Part shown: in pieces, positions 21,701 through 30,702 of the stretch
Layout: each line of letters begins with the position of its first letter
Position numbering within the stretch: the first letter of the stretch is position 1
From: Allomyces macrogynus ATCC 38327
Taxonomy: Eukaryota > Blastocladiomycota > Blastocladiomycetes > Blastocladiales > Blastocladiaceae
Length of the DNA: 31,046 bases
Direction of reading: 5' to 3'
Assembly (NCBI GenBank): GCA_000151295.1
Contig: GG745335.1
Coordinates: 413,962-445,007, forward strand
Notes under the pieces: generated by a model
What the model saw: only the letters and a program-made list of their open reading frames with translations
Told to the model about the DNA's origin: nothing
Database searches by the model: none
Made by a program: the position numbers and the translations under genes

Positions 21701-21918
21701 CGCCAAAGAGCCTGGCCTCAAACGGACCAGAACACAAGGGACGTGACCCAACCGGCGTGACCGTCCATGGTCGACGTCAAGCGGCCGGAATCCGTGTCCC
21801 ATGCCCGGATGAGCGCGTCTTCGGACCCGGTCCACACTTCGCGGCGCGCCAAGTTGTGCGCAACGCAGGTGATGGGCTTTGGGTGCGCGTCTTGCGAGAC
21901 GAATGCCTTGAGCTCCAT
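18792..21918 (-). pseudogene. WD40-repeat gene with frameshifts, one TAG and an assembly gap
   Basis: WD40 propeller protein, subfamily not recognised. Supported exons are 21918-21724, 21633-21550, 21475-20829, 20766-20017, 19944 to about 19545 and further pieces below the gap. WD elements include GSEDALIRAWDTDSGR, ASASQDGTVLTW, TGSFDRTVKLWSLDG, LLIVGFEEKCIMVWGY, SSGWDRRICIYDL, VTGSEDKTIR, GSRDHCIRTFDG and SSSWDGTIRIWNAHGG. Lesions: a one-base frameshift near 21000, TAG at 20154-20152 in GWDV-x-TREL with the frame continuous on both sides, a frameshift near 19640, and frame changes near 19300, 19180 and 19050. The last segment is DVDMYQVPTLGLDSVDSS and it ends at TGA 18794-18792. Some shifts are near the N gap and may be sequence errors, but the 21000 shift and the TAG are not. 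Either a decaying gene or a poorly assembled functional one fits. Confidence 0.6.
19404..19503. other. Assembly gap of 100 N
   Basis: Exactly 100 unknown bases, the usual size for a scaffold join of unknown length. It interrupts the WD40 gene just after a GTATGT donor-like site, so at least part of one WD repeat is missing. Confidence 1.
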
Positions 21919-22604
21919 ACTGAAAGACGGTTCTCAGCGAGAATCAACTTGACGCTTGCGGCGTGTTGCGGCGTGGTCGGACAGATGGCAAAATGTGTCG
22001 GCGGTGGAGCTGTGGAGCTCGCGCCGATCAAAAGAACCGACCACGACGGTTCGACACGGTCCGGCAATCGCAGGGATCAGCGTCAGGTGACCGCGACGAA
22101 GCAGAGGCTGCTTCTCGGCTCGCCCACGTCAGCCCACTTTAGCCGACTGGTCATGATTGTGATGCGCGCTCCATGAACGAGCTGCAACCTCTCCAGTAAT
22201 GGACGTCCAGAGAGCCGAAACGGCCTGAACTTGCTGCAAATGTGCTTAATCCGCGTTCGGACATGACTCTGCGACACCGCTGATGGTTGGAGGCTGACCA
22301 TGGGCTCGGGCTGCGTGGATTGGAAACGACGACGCGAGCTCGCACCAGACAAATGGCAACAGACAGGATCGGTCGGGCGGAGAGCGGTCACGGACGAGAG
22401 GTGATATCGTAGGCGCTCCTTGCAGCAGTGCTACGAAGGTGACATTGCTGCTCTCGTCGTCCTTGCTCCTGCTGCAACGCCCCTCCCGCTGCAAGCGGGT
22501 TCATTCGCTCGACCCTCCCTCGCGCGCTCGCTCAGCGACGATCCCAAGCATTTACCGAGGTTGAGGAACCGCCATCGCCCTCGACCTGCAATTATTTGTT
22601 CAGA
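21919..22604. promoter_or_regulatory. Divergent region between the WD40 gene and the subtilisin gene
   Basis: This 686 nt carries no convincing gene. A CTTTCAG acceptor-like site directly abuts the WD40 ATG at 21918, so the WD40 gene may have an additional 5' exon here. No core-promoter motif could be assigned with confidence. Confidence 0.4.
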
Positions 22605-25417
22605 ATGAAGCGGGGGCTCGCGATCCTCAACTTGTTGCTGGTCTTCCTGCTGTGGACACCGCTTGCACAAGCAGCCGTTGTATCCGATCCTGCAAGGTCA
22701 AGTGTCAACGTGCGCGCGTTTGAGGATCTCCTCTCCGACATCAATGCACGGTGCTCGGCATCGCGCGCTGCAATGGCAAGGAACGCTACGATGCATGGAC
22801 ACGCACTCGTTGAAATCGATGGAACCAACACGGCGCCGTACTATCCAGCACCAAGCAATGCATCCGCAATTGTACACGAGTTCATTGTGGCCCTAGACCC
22901 CGCGTGCACAAGCACCAACCCGTCGGTCCCCGCCCAGATGCATGCTATCCTGACTTCGCTTGCTTCCACCGTCTCGTACGAGTACTCGGCCGCGCTCAAC
23001 GCATACCGCGTGCGCTACACGCCGTCAGCGTCGTTTCCCGAGTTTCCGCACGAGATGCTTGCGCGCGTGCCGTGCATTCGCTACATTGAGCAGCTGCAAA
23101 CGATGCGGATTACCGCTGCGCCGCCGCAAGTCGAGACACTTCCCGCTGCGAACGCGGTACCGGGTATTGCCAACGCGTCGGTCGCGAACCTGGCGGGGGC
23201 GTTGTGGGGGCTCGACCGACTTGACGCGCCCATTTCGCCCTCTCCACCGGCGCTCGTCGACGGTCGCTATTCGTTTGACTTGACGGGCCGCGGCGTCCAC
23301 ATTTACGTGATTGACTCGGGCATCTCGGCGACGCACCCGGAATATGCCGGTCGCGCCGAACTGGCCTACACGGTCACGTCCATTTCGCCCGCGAGCCGCA
23401 GCGCTGGACCTGACTGCACAGGCCATGGGTCAAATGTTGCTGCAATTGCTGCGGGATTGAACGTTGGCGTGGCCAAGGCGGCGACGGTTCACGCAGGTTC
23501 GCTTCTCTTTCCGCGAATTTACTGCAGCCGACCCTCACCTGCCCGTCGATTTCTATAGTTCGCGTGCTTGGGTGCGAGGAAACGACCAACGCTGATGTTG
23601 TTGAGGTACATCCCAACCATGTCCACCCGTTTTTGTCTGCCCCTAACCTTTGTTTCTTCCTTTTCCGATAGGCGATCGACTGGGTCGTCACCCACCACCA
23701 GCGCCCGGCCGTCATCAACCTCTCCCTCGGGCCTCAACCCAACGAGAACGGCCAATACTCGCGCGTGCGGTCCATCGACGAATCGATCGCGCGTGCCATC
23801 GCGTCCGGGATTACCGTCGTCGTCGCTGCCGGCAACGATCAGCTCGACTGCTGCGGCGGCAGTCCCGCGGGCGCCGATGGCGCCATTGCCGTTGGCGCCA
23901 CGACCCTGAATCCGGACAACAAGCGCGACATTCGCGCGCCCTTTTCCAATTTCGGCCCCTGCGTCACGCTGTCGGCACCGGGCATGGACATTATTTCAGC
24001 GGCGGGCGCGAATGGGGTGCCGCCGGGCACGTACGCGATGCTGCGCGGCACGTCGCAGGCCGCACCATACGTGACGGGCGTCGTCGCGCAGTTGCTCCAG
24101 GCGTTCCCGGAATTGAAGCCGGCCGAAGTCGCAGCGGCACTGCGCAAACTGGCGGTGCCGAATGCGGTGGGGGATGCACGCACGTCGCCCGCGTGGATGG
24201 TGCGCTCTGCGACCGTCGCGCTCGCTGAGCAGGTACTGAACCGCACGGCCAAGTTTTCTGCGGCGACGGCGATCCAGGCCATTGCGTTCCCGAGCGGACT
24301 GTCGCCGGCCACTTTTGACCCGTCGCTTGGAGTATCGAAAGGAGCGAGCAACGACAACGCGGCAAACATGGTCGAGTATTCCGGCAAGGCGACGCGGTCG
24401 GCTGTGATTGCCGGTGTCGTGGGTGGAACCGGCGCTGTAGCACTCGGTGCGGTCGCGATCCTCGTGTATTTGCGCAGGCGCTCGCCGCCCTCGCTGGAGA
24501 AAAGTCGGCGGTCCTCGACGCGCGCCGATCACCAACTCGAACCGCCAACAGCGAGTTTGTGGGACGATGCGGGCCACGAGCCAGTCGCTCCACCAACGCG
24601 TCGTGCCGGTACTTCTCCACCCGCTGACCTGCCGAGCGTTCCGCGCGTTCTCGGTGAGCAGGACACGTCGTCGGTCGTGGCCGAGCTGCAAGGACCGAGT
24701 CTCTTCCGTCTCTCACGATTTGCGCAGGTCCAGCCGGCACACACCAAGGCGGGCGTATCGCGCGGACTGCGGCTGTCCATGGGCGACTCGCTCGTAACCG
24801 AGACCAACCGCGACTCGCGCTTTGTCTCGACCCCACCGCGCATGTCGATGCGCCCGACGACGCGGCCAGCGAGTATGTCACGGCCGGTCCCGCCGCTGCC
24901 GCCGTCGCGCGTCGAGATCAAGTACCCGACACCCGTGTTTCCGGGCCAGGATGGGGCCATTCCGTCAAGGTTGCTCCAGCTCCAGCAGGGAGCAGCAGCA
25001 GCGTCGCCGGTGCCGCCGAGCGATTTGGCGATCGTGTCGCCGACATCATCGCCTGGATTCGTGCCGCCGTTTGCGGCACGTATTGGGGCGTATCCGCGGG
25101 ACTCGGAGATTGCGACGGATGTCACGACGACGTCCATATCGCACACGCCACCGCCTGTTTCGCGGACGGCGCCGTCGCTGGTGCCACGACCTGCTGATAC
25201 GCTGACCAGGGGGTCACTTCCTCGATTGCATATGCAGGATCTCGCCGCCGCCGCACGACCACTAGAGGCTCAAAGCGCGCCGGAGCCGCCATCCGTCACG
25301 GCTCCAGTGCTGCCCGCGATTCCGGCATCCGACCTGGCCGATATCGACGCGTTCTTTGACCAGGTCGCGGCGGACCTTGCGCTGCTGGATCCTGAGGCCT
25401 CACTCAGTTCCAAGTGA
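22605..25417 (+). CDS. Subtilisin-like serine protease (S8, proteinase K type) with C-terminal membrane anchor
   Basis: Predicted secreted or surface serine endopeptidase. Exons are 22605-23496, 23559-23605 (47 nt) and 23672-25417. All phases close, giving 894 residues. A signal peptide (LAILNLLLVFLLWTPLAQA) is followed by an inhibitor-I9-like prodomain (HEFIVALDP to IRYIEQLQTMRI, about residues 87-165). The catalytic domain has Asp237 in VIDSGIS, His274 in GHGSNVA (family usually GHGTHVA), the oxyanion Asn368 in AAGND and Ser441 in GTSQAAPYVTG. The short exon 2 restores HAVRVLGCEETTNADVVE just before AIDWV, so splicing is well supported. After the catalytic domain, a hydrophobic helix (AVIAGVVGGTGAVALGAVAILVYL, about residues 557-580) ends in RRR, followed by a tail of about 315 residues rich in Pro, Ser, Thr and Arg. 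A type I membrane protein with a cytoplasmic tail is inferred. The start is the ATG directly before the signal peptide. Confidence 0.88.
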
Positions 25418-26216
25418 CGTGCAATTTTGATTTCCCCGCTCTGTAAATATAGACTTTATCCCTCAGCGTTGCTCGTCTCCGCGACAAAACCACGTGTCGT
25501 ATCAAAAATTCACAAAATCCCGTGCTCCTTTACCCACTCCTTGGCCGTGGCCTGGGCCTATTTCTTCTTGGTCGCCTCCTTGCGCATGACCTTGCCCATC
25601 CCCTCAACCGCGTAAAGTACTCCATCGCGCGGTTCAGGTTAATTGCCGCGAGCTCCACCCGGCGACGCGTGGCCTATTCCTTGCCGTCGACGTTGACCCG
25701 CGACGTCGATCCGCAACAGCGTGTTATTCGGCAACTTGAGCCCGATCGCGCCGCGGCGCAAAAAGAACCAGTCGTACTGCGACGTAAACCTGCGATCCGA
25801 CTGCACAAGTACTGCCCTTCACCAATACTCGCCTTCGCCACGTCCTCGGCGGTGCCAACCGTCTTGAGCTCCACCTCGCCCTCGTTGATCAACTGGTCGA
25901 GGTAATCGACGGCCGTTTCGCCACCTTCGGGCCCTTCACCTGACAACAAGGCCACCATTTCCTCGAACGTGCGCACCGACGTGGCTTCCAGCCCAAGGTC
26001 GGCCTAGTGCAATTCCTGCGCCTTTTCCGCGAGTTTCGTAAAGACCATGCACTCGTCGCCCAGCGCAAAGTGCGGGTTCAGGCCGAGCAGTGACGGGGCC
26101 GTCATGAGATCGTCCTTCGACAACGTCGATGACGAGACACTCAGTCTTGTGACTGCGCAGACGCAGCCCGCGGTGTGGACGCGGCGCTGACTGGGATCAA
26201 GTCAGGCCTGGGGGAT

Positions 26217-26234
26217 GGGGGGGGGGGGGGGGGG
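26217..26234. repeat. G18 homopolymer
   Basis: A run of 18 G lies inside the decayed IRC3 locus, between its helicase C and C-terminal portions. Confidence 0.9.
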
Positions 26235-26479
26235 ATTTGCTTCGACTTTGACCGTGGCGAATATACTTGTTCTGCCGTGTGCTTTGCGCTGGAGTCACTG
26301 CCTTCTGCCTCCTGAAATGACTCTCGTCCCTATGCAGTGTTCCGACGCCTGCTAGGCGAGCGAGGTCAGACTGACTGGGCAAAAAGCACCGCGCGCACGT
26401 CCAAAGGGGCCACAATCGCGTCCGTGTCATTGTGGGCCTCCCTTGGCTTGGGCACCAGCTCTTATGGCCCAGTCTGCCT

Positions 26480-26690
26480 TCCCCGCTTACAAGACAGGCA
26501 GACAGAGAAACCGACAGAAACAGCACAAAAGCTCACAAAACCGGCAAAAGGTCACAAAGCACGAAGAAAACCAAGAAAGATTGCGCAAGGCGCAAAACAG
26601 AAAACGGTGGAAACAGAAGCCACAAGGGACAAGGCAGATCACACTTGGATCACAGTCCCAGAAACCGGAAACTGCATGTGAACCAAGGGT
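26480..26690. other. A-rich island within the IRC3 relic
   Basis: The plus strand here is strongly purine-rich, with many AAA, ACAGA and CACAA words, and lower in GC than the flanks. It occupies the place where the conserved QMxGRG and following helicase segments should be. I see no terminal repeats or coding domain, so an insertion is possible but not shown. Confidence 0.4.
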
Positions 26691-27431
26691 GACCACGTCA
26701 CTACCACAGCGGCCGAGCGGTACAGGACACTCAAGCGTGTCGGGCGGGCAAGAACTAGAACCGAGATCGAGCCAGTGCATCAGTACCGGGCGCGTACCGC
26801 GAGAACTATCCTCAAGATGCATACCGATACAGTCAATATTCGGATTATCCGTCCCCTCCGTCAAAATCCCGCAATCAATGAGCACCGGGAACTTGCCCCT
26901 TCGGAACCGCTGAATCTGCGAGTCACGCAATTCCGGGCTGATCTTGGAATGCAGCGCGTGCGCCTCAGCGCCCGTCTTGCAAAACGCATCGGCAAGCCCC
27001 CTCAACGCGCTCGATATCGGCCGCAAATACGAGCGTCGACTGCCGCTTGGTCGCCTGGTCCGTAATGTGGTCGTACGACGAGACTTGCAACCACGAACGC
27101 ACAATTAGGTCGTTACGCGAGGTTTGGTGGACGGTGCGCGGCCACGATCACGTCGCCGGTTTCAACGGCTGGCTCCTTTTTGACACCGCCGCCTTCCTTG
27201 AGGATGACCTAGAGGACCAGAGAATTCATATCGTAGATCAACCACTGCACCGTTTCACATTCCAATGCAACCACCGTACCAGACCAGGTGCCGCGCGCGC
27301 AATCTGGTTCGTGGCCTGGTCGAGCGGCTCTTACCGGTGAGCGAGAACGAGCGTCCTCTTGGCATGCGGGGTCGGGTTCGGGACGCGAGTAATCAGGTTT
27401 GAGAACACGACCTGGTGGAGAAGGCAGGAAA

Positions 27432-27470
27432 TCAATCAGCGACCAGTTCAGTCAATCAGCGACCAGTTCA
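27432..27470. repeat. Two tandem 20-bp repeats in an IRC3 intron
   Basis: A 19-base identical core (TCAATCAGCGACCAGTTCA) occurs at 27432-27450 and again at 27452-27470, a period of 20 bp, inside the presumed intron 27412-27519. Confidence 0.9.
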
Positions 27471-27802
27471 ATGCTGCAATCCAACTGGTCGACCACGACC
27501 AAAACCACGAAATACAAACCGTCCAACAGGCAACGACACGGCCTGCCGCATGAAGCCCTCCATGAGCGCCTCGAGCGACTGTTCAATGCACTCATTCTGG
27601 TTCGGCCGCAGCGTGTGTGCCGGCTAGGCCGCGCCGGTGTTCGGCGTCACTCAATTTCTGGTATTGGCCGCGCCTAGCATTCGCTTCGATGGCAACGGTA
27701 CGGCCGGATCGTCGCCCGTGCCGAGCTCGGCCTTGAGATCCGCGAGGCAGAAACGTCGAGCCGAGCGCTAGGAGTGGCTCTTCCAACGTGGTAGAGCATC
27801 AT

Positions 27803-27986
27803 GGTGAACTTCAAGGCCAGCAATCGTTCCCAACGTTGCATGATGATGCCTCGCCTGTTGACAACCTGACATGATTGAATGAGCCTCACATTTCGTTGCT
27901 TCTTTCACCACGACAGCTGGGCAGTTTTTCATCAACCAACGAACAAGTCGACGGCGCTGACCCTTTCCCCGACACCTCGCAATACC
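27803..27986. promoter_or_regulatory. Short divergent promoter region
   Basis: Only 184 bp separate the IRC3 relic start from the start of the HExxH gene, so a shared bidirectional promoter is likely. No specific motif was assigned. Confidence 0.4.
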
Positions 27987-28886
27987 ATGGCCAGGAAACC
28001 AGCACCAGGATCCGGCAAGACCAAGCCGGGCGTGGCAGCGCAACAGCAACCGCCAGCCAAGGGCGCCAAACCAACAGCTGCCACAACGACCTTCACAGAC
28101 CAACAGCTGGCGCCGTACTTGCTCCCGAACCCGCCACCAAACGATTTGAACGAGTGCCAGATTGCCTACCATCCAGCATCCGACCGCCGTCTCGTTCTGG
28201 TCGTTGCCAAGGACAAGGCCACGCTCGACGCCCTGCTGCTGCGCGCAAGCATCTTTTACGAGAACCCGGACCTGCAAAACCAATACCTCGACGCGACACA
28301 ATTCGCGGCTGCGCAAGCCGAGCGCGGCAAGCCCTTCACGTACTATGGCCACAACTTCCCGCTCGCCTCACTCGCCAAGTTCTTGATGGCTGCATCCAAC
28401 GCTGGCGGCGCGCGCGGGCTCACGGCGGGCGAAACGTACCTTGTCCGCACGCTCACGACCAAAATCAAGGCTCTCTCCACGAGTGGGCGCAGTGGTCCGA
28501 CCGTCCCGACGCTCGCCGACAGTTACTTGGTCGGATGGGTGAATGGCGACACGCCCACGTTTCAGCACGAACTGCACCACGCGTGGTACCACTTCAACGC
28601 TGGAGAGTACCGCATGGCGTGTGATGCGGCGCTCGCGAGTCTTGACCAGGTCGTGCGGTTGCAGGTGCGCGCGTACCTGCGCGGGTGCGGGTACTGCGAG
28701 GCCGTCTGGGCCGACGAATTCCAGGCACATCTGTGCTGCGGCGATGCCATGGTGCTCGGGACCAAGCGAGGGTTGAATGATCCAATGACACCCGCGAGGA
28801 TGGCGTTGGAGCAGCACAAGGAAGAGCATGGTGCAGGAATGTGGTTCGGAGATTTGGAGACGCTGGCGCAAGGAGAGATTTATTGA
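27987..28886 (+). CDS. Unrecognised HExxH-motif protein (possible zinc metallopeptidase)
   Basis: Intronless, 299 residues. I do not recognise a named family. A basic Ala/Pro/Gln-rich leader (about residues 1-45) precedes a globular domain. Residues 194-198 read HELHH in the context TFQHELHHAWYHFN, an HExxH zinc-binding signature. About 45 residues later comes WADEFQAHL (Asp243, Glu244), which would suit a third ligand of the Glu type. The intervening helix EYRMACDAALASLDQVV and the CGYCEAVW segment lie between them. Cysteines at CGYC and CCGD are close to the motif. No signal peptide or membrane segment is visible, so a cytoplasmic or nuclear protein is inferred. ATG 27987 (context TACCATGG) was chosen over an in-frame upstream ATG at 27879 that would fall in the divergent promoter. 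A protease function is inference from the motif alone. Confidence 0.75.
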   Translation: MARKPAPGSGKTKPGVAAQQQPPAKGAKPTAATTTFTDQQLAPYLLPNPPPNDLNECQIAYHPASDRRLVLVVAKDKATLDALLLRASIFYENPDLQNQYLDATQFAAAQAERGKPFTYYGHNFPLASLAKFLMAASNAGGARGLTAGETYLVRTLTTKIKALSTSGRSGPTVPTLADSYLVGWVNGDTPTFQHELHHAWYHFNAGEYRMACDAALASLDQVVRLQVRAYLRGCGYCEAVWADEFQAHLCCGDAMVLGTKRGLNDPMTPARMALEQHKEEHGAGMWFGDLETLAQGEIY

Positions 28887-29096
28887 TTTCTTGGCTAATG
28901 ACAATGCTTTGGGCGTGTTTTGCTGGGTGGAGAGTCTTTTTCTTGTCAGAATCAAGCAAGTTTCACACCATTTGCCAAGAGGTCGACGTCCAAAACAAGA
29001 TGGGAACCACTAATCACATATGGTTACAAAACGTACAAACAACCTCCTTGACGAGGCCAGCTCGCAAGAGAATCAACCTCCTCCCACCAACATCTT

Positions 29097-29102
29097 AATA
29101 AA
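29097..29102 (+). terminator. Candidate polyadenylation signal AATAAA
   Basis: A canonical AATAAA lies 211 nt after the stop codon of the HExxH gene and just before the end of the convergent gene at 29106. Confidence 0.4.
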
Positions 29103-29105
29103 AGA

Positions 29106-29861
29106 TCACGCGCCAATCACTGTCGTGGTCGGCGTCGTCGCGGGGGCCGAGGCTGTCGCCGTCGGGTTCTCAGTCTTCTTGCCCTGGTCTTTGCCGTTCC
29201 CGCCGCCATTCTTGTTACCCCCGGCCTTCCCGCCACCGGCCTTGTTTTCCCCGCCGTTCTTGTTGTCGCCGTTCTTCTTGCCGTCGTTCTTGTTCTCGCC
29301 CCCATCCTTGTTACCCCCATTCTTTTTACCCCCAGTCTTGTTCTTGTTGTTCCCCGCGCGGTCTCCATTCCCGCCCCCATCAATCTTGTTGATCTCGCGG
29401 CTCAGCGCATCGAGCTTCTTCTCAATCGCCTGCAAGTGCGCCGTAATCGACGCGGCCGAATTACCTGCGCCGCCGTTGCCGCGATTCTTGTTCTTGTTCT
29501 TGTCGTCGTTATTGTTCTTGCCGCCGTTCTTTTTGCCCGCATCCCCACCGCCCGTTTTGTTGTCGCCGCCCGATTTCTTGTCACCGCCCGTCTTGTTCCC
29601 TCCACCCGTCTTCTTGTCGTCGCCGCCCTTGCCGGGCGCCGTCGTCGGTGCAGGCGCGGTCGGCGCGGTCGGCGCGGTCGCCGTCGCGGTGGAGACAATG
29701 GTCGTTGTCGCTGCGGCGGACGTGGTTGTGGCAGCAGCCGCGGGCGCTTGTCGCGCGATCAGCGCGCCGTGGGCTGGTGCTGCGGATACAGTTGGAGGTG
29801 CGAGGACGGCGAGGAGCGCGACTGCCACGACGAGGAGCGCGTGCTTGGCCGAGAGTTTCAT
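29106..29861 (-). CDS. Secreted Lys/Asn/Gly-rich low-complexity protein with central helix
   Basis: Intronless, 251 residues, ATG 29861 to TGA 29108-29106. The signal peptide is clear: MKLSAKH, a hydrophobic core LLVVAVALLAVLAPP, and a likely cleavage after VSA. An Ala/Thr/Pro linker (residues ~30-75), likely O-glycosylated, leads into two arms of repeats built on KKNGG, NKTGG and DNKNGG, with several Asn-x-Thr sequons. Between the arms lies one helix of about 25 residues (SITAHLQAIEKKLDALSREINKI) with heptad-like hydrophobic spacing, suitable for self-association. The C-terminus is Ala/Thr/Pro-rich. No enzyme domain is present. An extracellular matrix, wall or adhesive role is inferred from composition only. 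Confidence 0.75.
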   Translation of the reverse strand: MKLSAKHALLVVAVALLAVLAPPTVSAAPAHGALIARQAPAAAATTTSAAATTTIVSTATATAPTAPTAPAPTTAPGKGGDDKKTGGGNKTGGDKKSGGDNKTGGGDAGKKNGGKNNNDDKNKNKNRGNGGAGNSAASITAHLQAIEKKLDALSREINKIDGGGNGDRAGNNKNKTGGKKNGGNKDGGENKNDGKKNGDNKNGGENKAGGGKAGGNKNGGGNGKDQGKKTENPTATASAPATTPTTTVIGA

Positions 29862-30702
29862 GGTGGAGAATGAAGAGTGAGGAACGGGAGCTGGCGAGCC
29901 AGGCCAGCTGGGATCGGGTGCGTTGTGGGTGAGGGTGTTGAGGGATCAACAACTCAGGCGCGTACTCGTCACCGTTTATGTATCGTATCGGCCGTGCTCG
30001 CCTCCCCGTCCACACGTGAAGCAGTTTGGCCGTGGACGCGTTGGGCATTGAACAATGGATGCGCGCGCGATCATAGGCAGCGAACCATGAACGAACATGT
30101 TGTCATGATCGGGGTCAGATCATGTGCATGGACGACGTGCTTGAGGCCATGATAGGCGCATGGCCGTGGAATTGTTCATTGTTCAGAATGACCAGAATCC
30201 GGGGCCAAAGGATCATAAGTCGGCATTTCCATGCCGTTCAAGTCATGATAATTTCCTTCGACGCAATGTCCTGTTGAAGACTCCCATCGCCTGACGCTCA
30301 CGTCGGGGTTTTTCATGACTTCGTGGGCAGCCTAAGACTGCCACCGCCAAAATCTTGGCCTGCTCAAGCAGCATGCAAAACGAAGGAAAGCAGCTCTCGC
30401 GACAGTTTTGCACCTGCAGACATCATGACGGAATGCCCATATATTTACAGGTTGTTGCCAGGGACCATCTCCCTGGCCGAAATCCGTTGCGACTAATAAT
30501 GCTTCACGGCCGTCACCGGCGGGGGGCACGGCAACCGACCCGAGCGGCGCGCGCCCCCATCGATAACCAAACAAAAACTATACAACACGGCCGGACGCGG
30601 CGCACGCAGAAGCGCCCGGTCATCAATCCTCGCTGTAGAACTACATGGGGTGGAGAAGAAAGCGTTCGTGAGCATTTCACTCCCCTATTCATCATGAATC
30701 GC
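29862..30702. other. Intergenic, no gene seen
   Basis: It holds the upstream region of the secreted-protein gene and the 3' flank of the gene at the right edge. Composition is less GC-biased than the genes. Short open frames lack any motif. No tRNA or repeat was identified. Confidence 0.55.

Larger units (their letters stand above)
25510..27802 (-). pseudogene. IRC3: Decayed IRC3-type mitochondrial DEAD/DEAH helicase
   Basis: Irc3-family helicases act on mitochondrial DNA. An Arg/Ser/Ala-rich start (MMLYHVGRATPSARL, ATG at 27802-27797) resembles a mitochondrial presequence. LRPNQNECIEQSLEAL and RQAVSLPVG follow, but the GKT of Walker A is gone at the edge of a 108-nt intron (27519-27412). 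Then TLVLAHR is followed by TAA (27333-27331) and EPLDQATNQI. The part that should hold the DEAH box is missing. The helicase C domain is well kept: RNDLIVRSWL, STLVFAADIERVEGLADAF, GKFPVLIDCGILTEGTDNPN. The QMxGRG motif that should follow is lost. The C-terminal region reappears from about 26110 (LLGLNPHFALGDE) with TAG at 26006-26004, 25676-25674 and 25560-25558, two or more frameshifts (near 26120, 25800 and 25610), and a terminal TGA after EWVKEHGIL. A pseudogene is the clear reading. Confidence 0.78.

Noticed and set aside
9206..27333. Full nuclear reassignment of UAG/UAA to glutamine as a firm conclusion
   Set aside because: The intact genes in this window hold many Gln codons with no in-frame UAR, and CHS, photolyase and the left-edge gene appear to stop at UAR. 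The affected loci also carry frameshifts. Kept only as a testable hypothesis.
9849..27795. Shared 15-mer (GCTCTTCCAACGTGG) near 9850 and 27780, each near the 5' side of a relic gene
   Set aside because: About one such match is expected by chance in 31 kb, and similarity does not extend convincingly beyond it.
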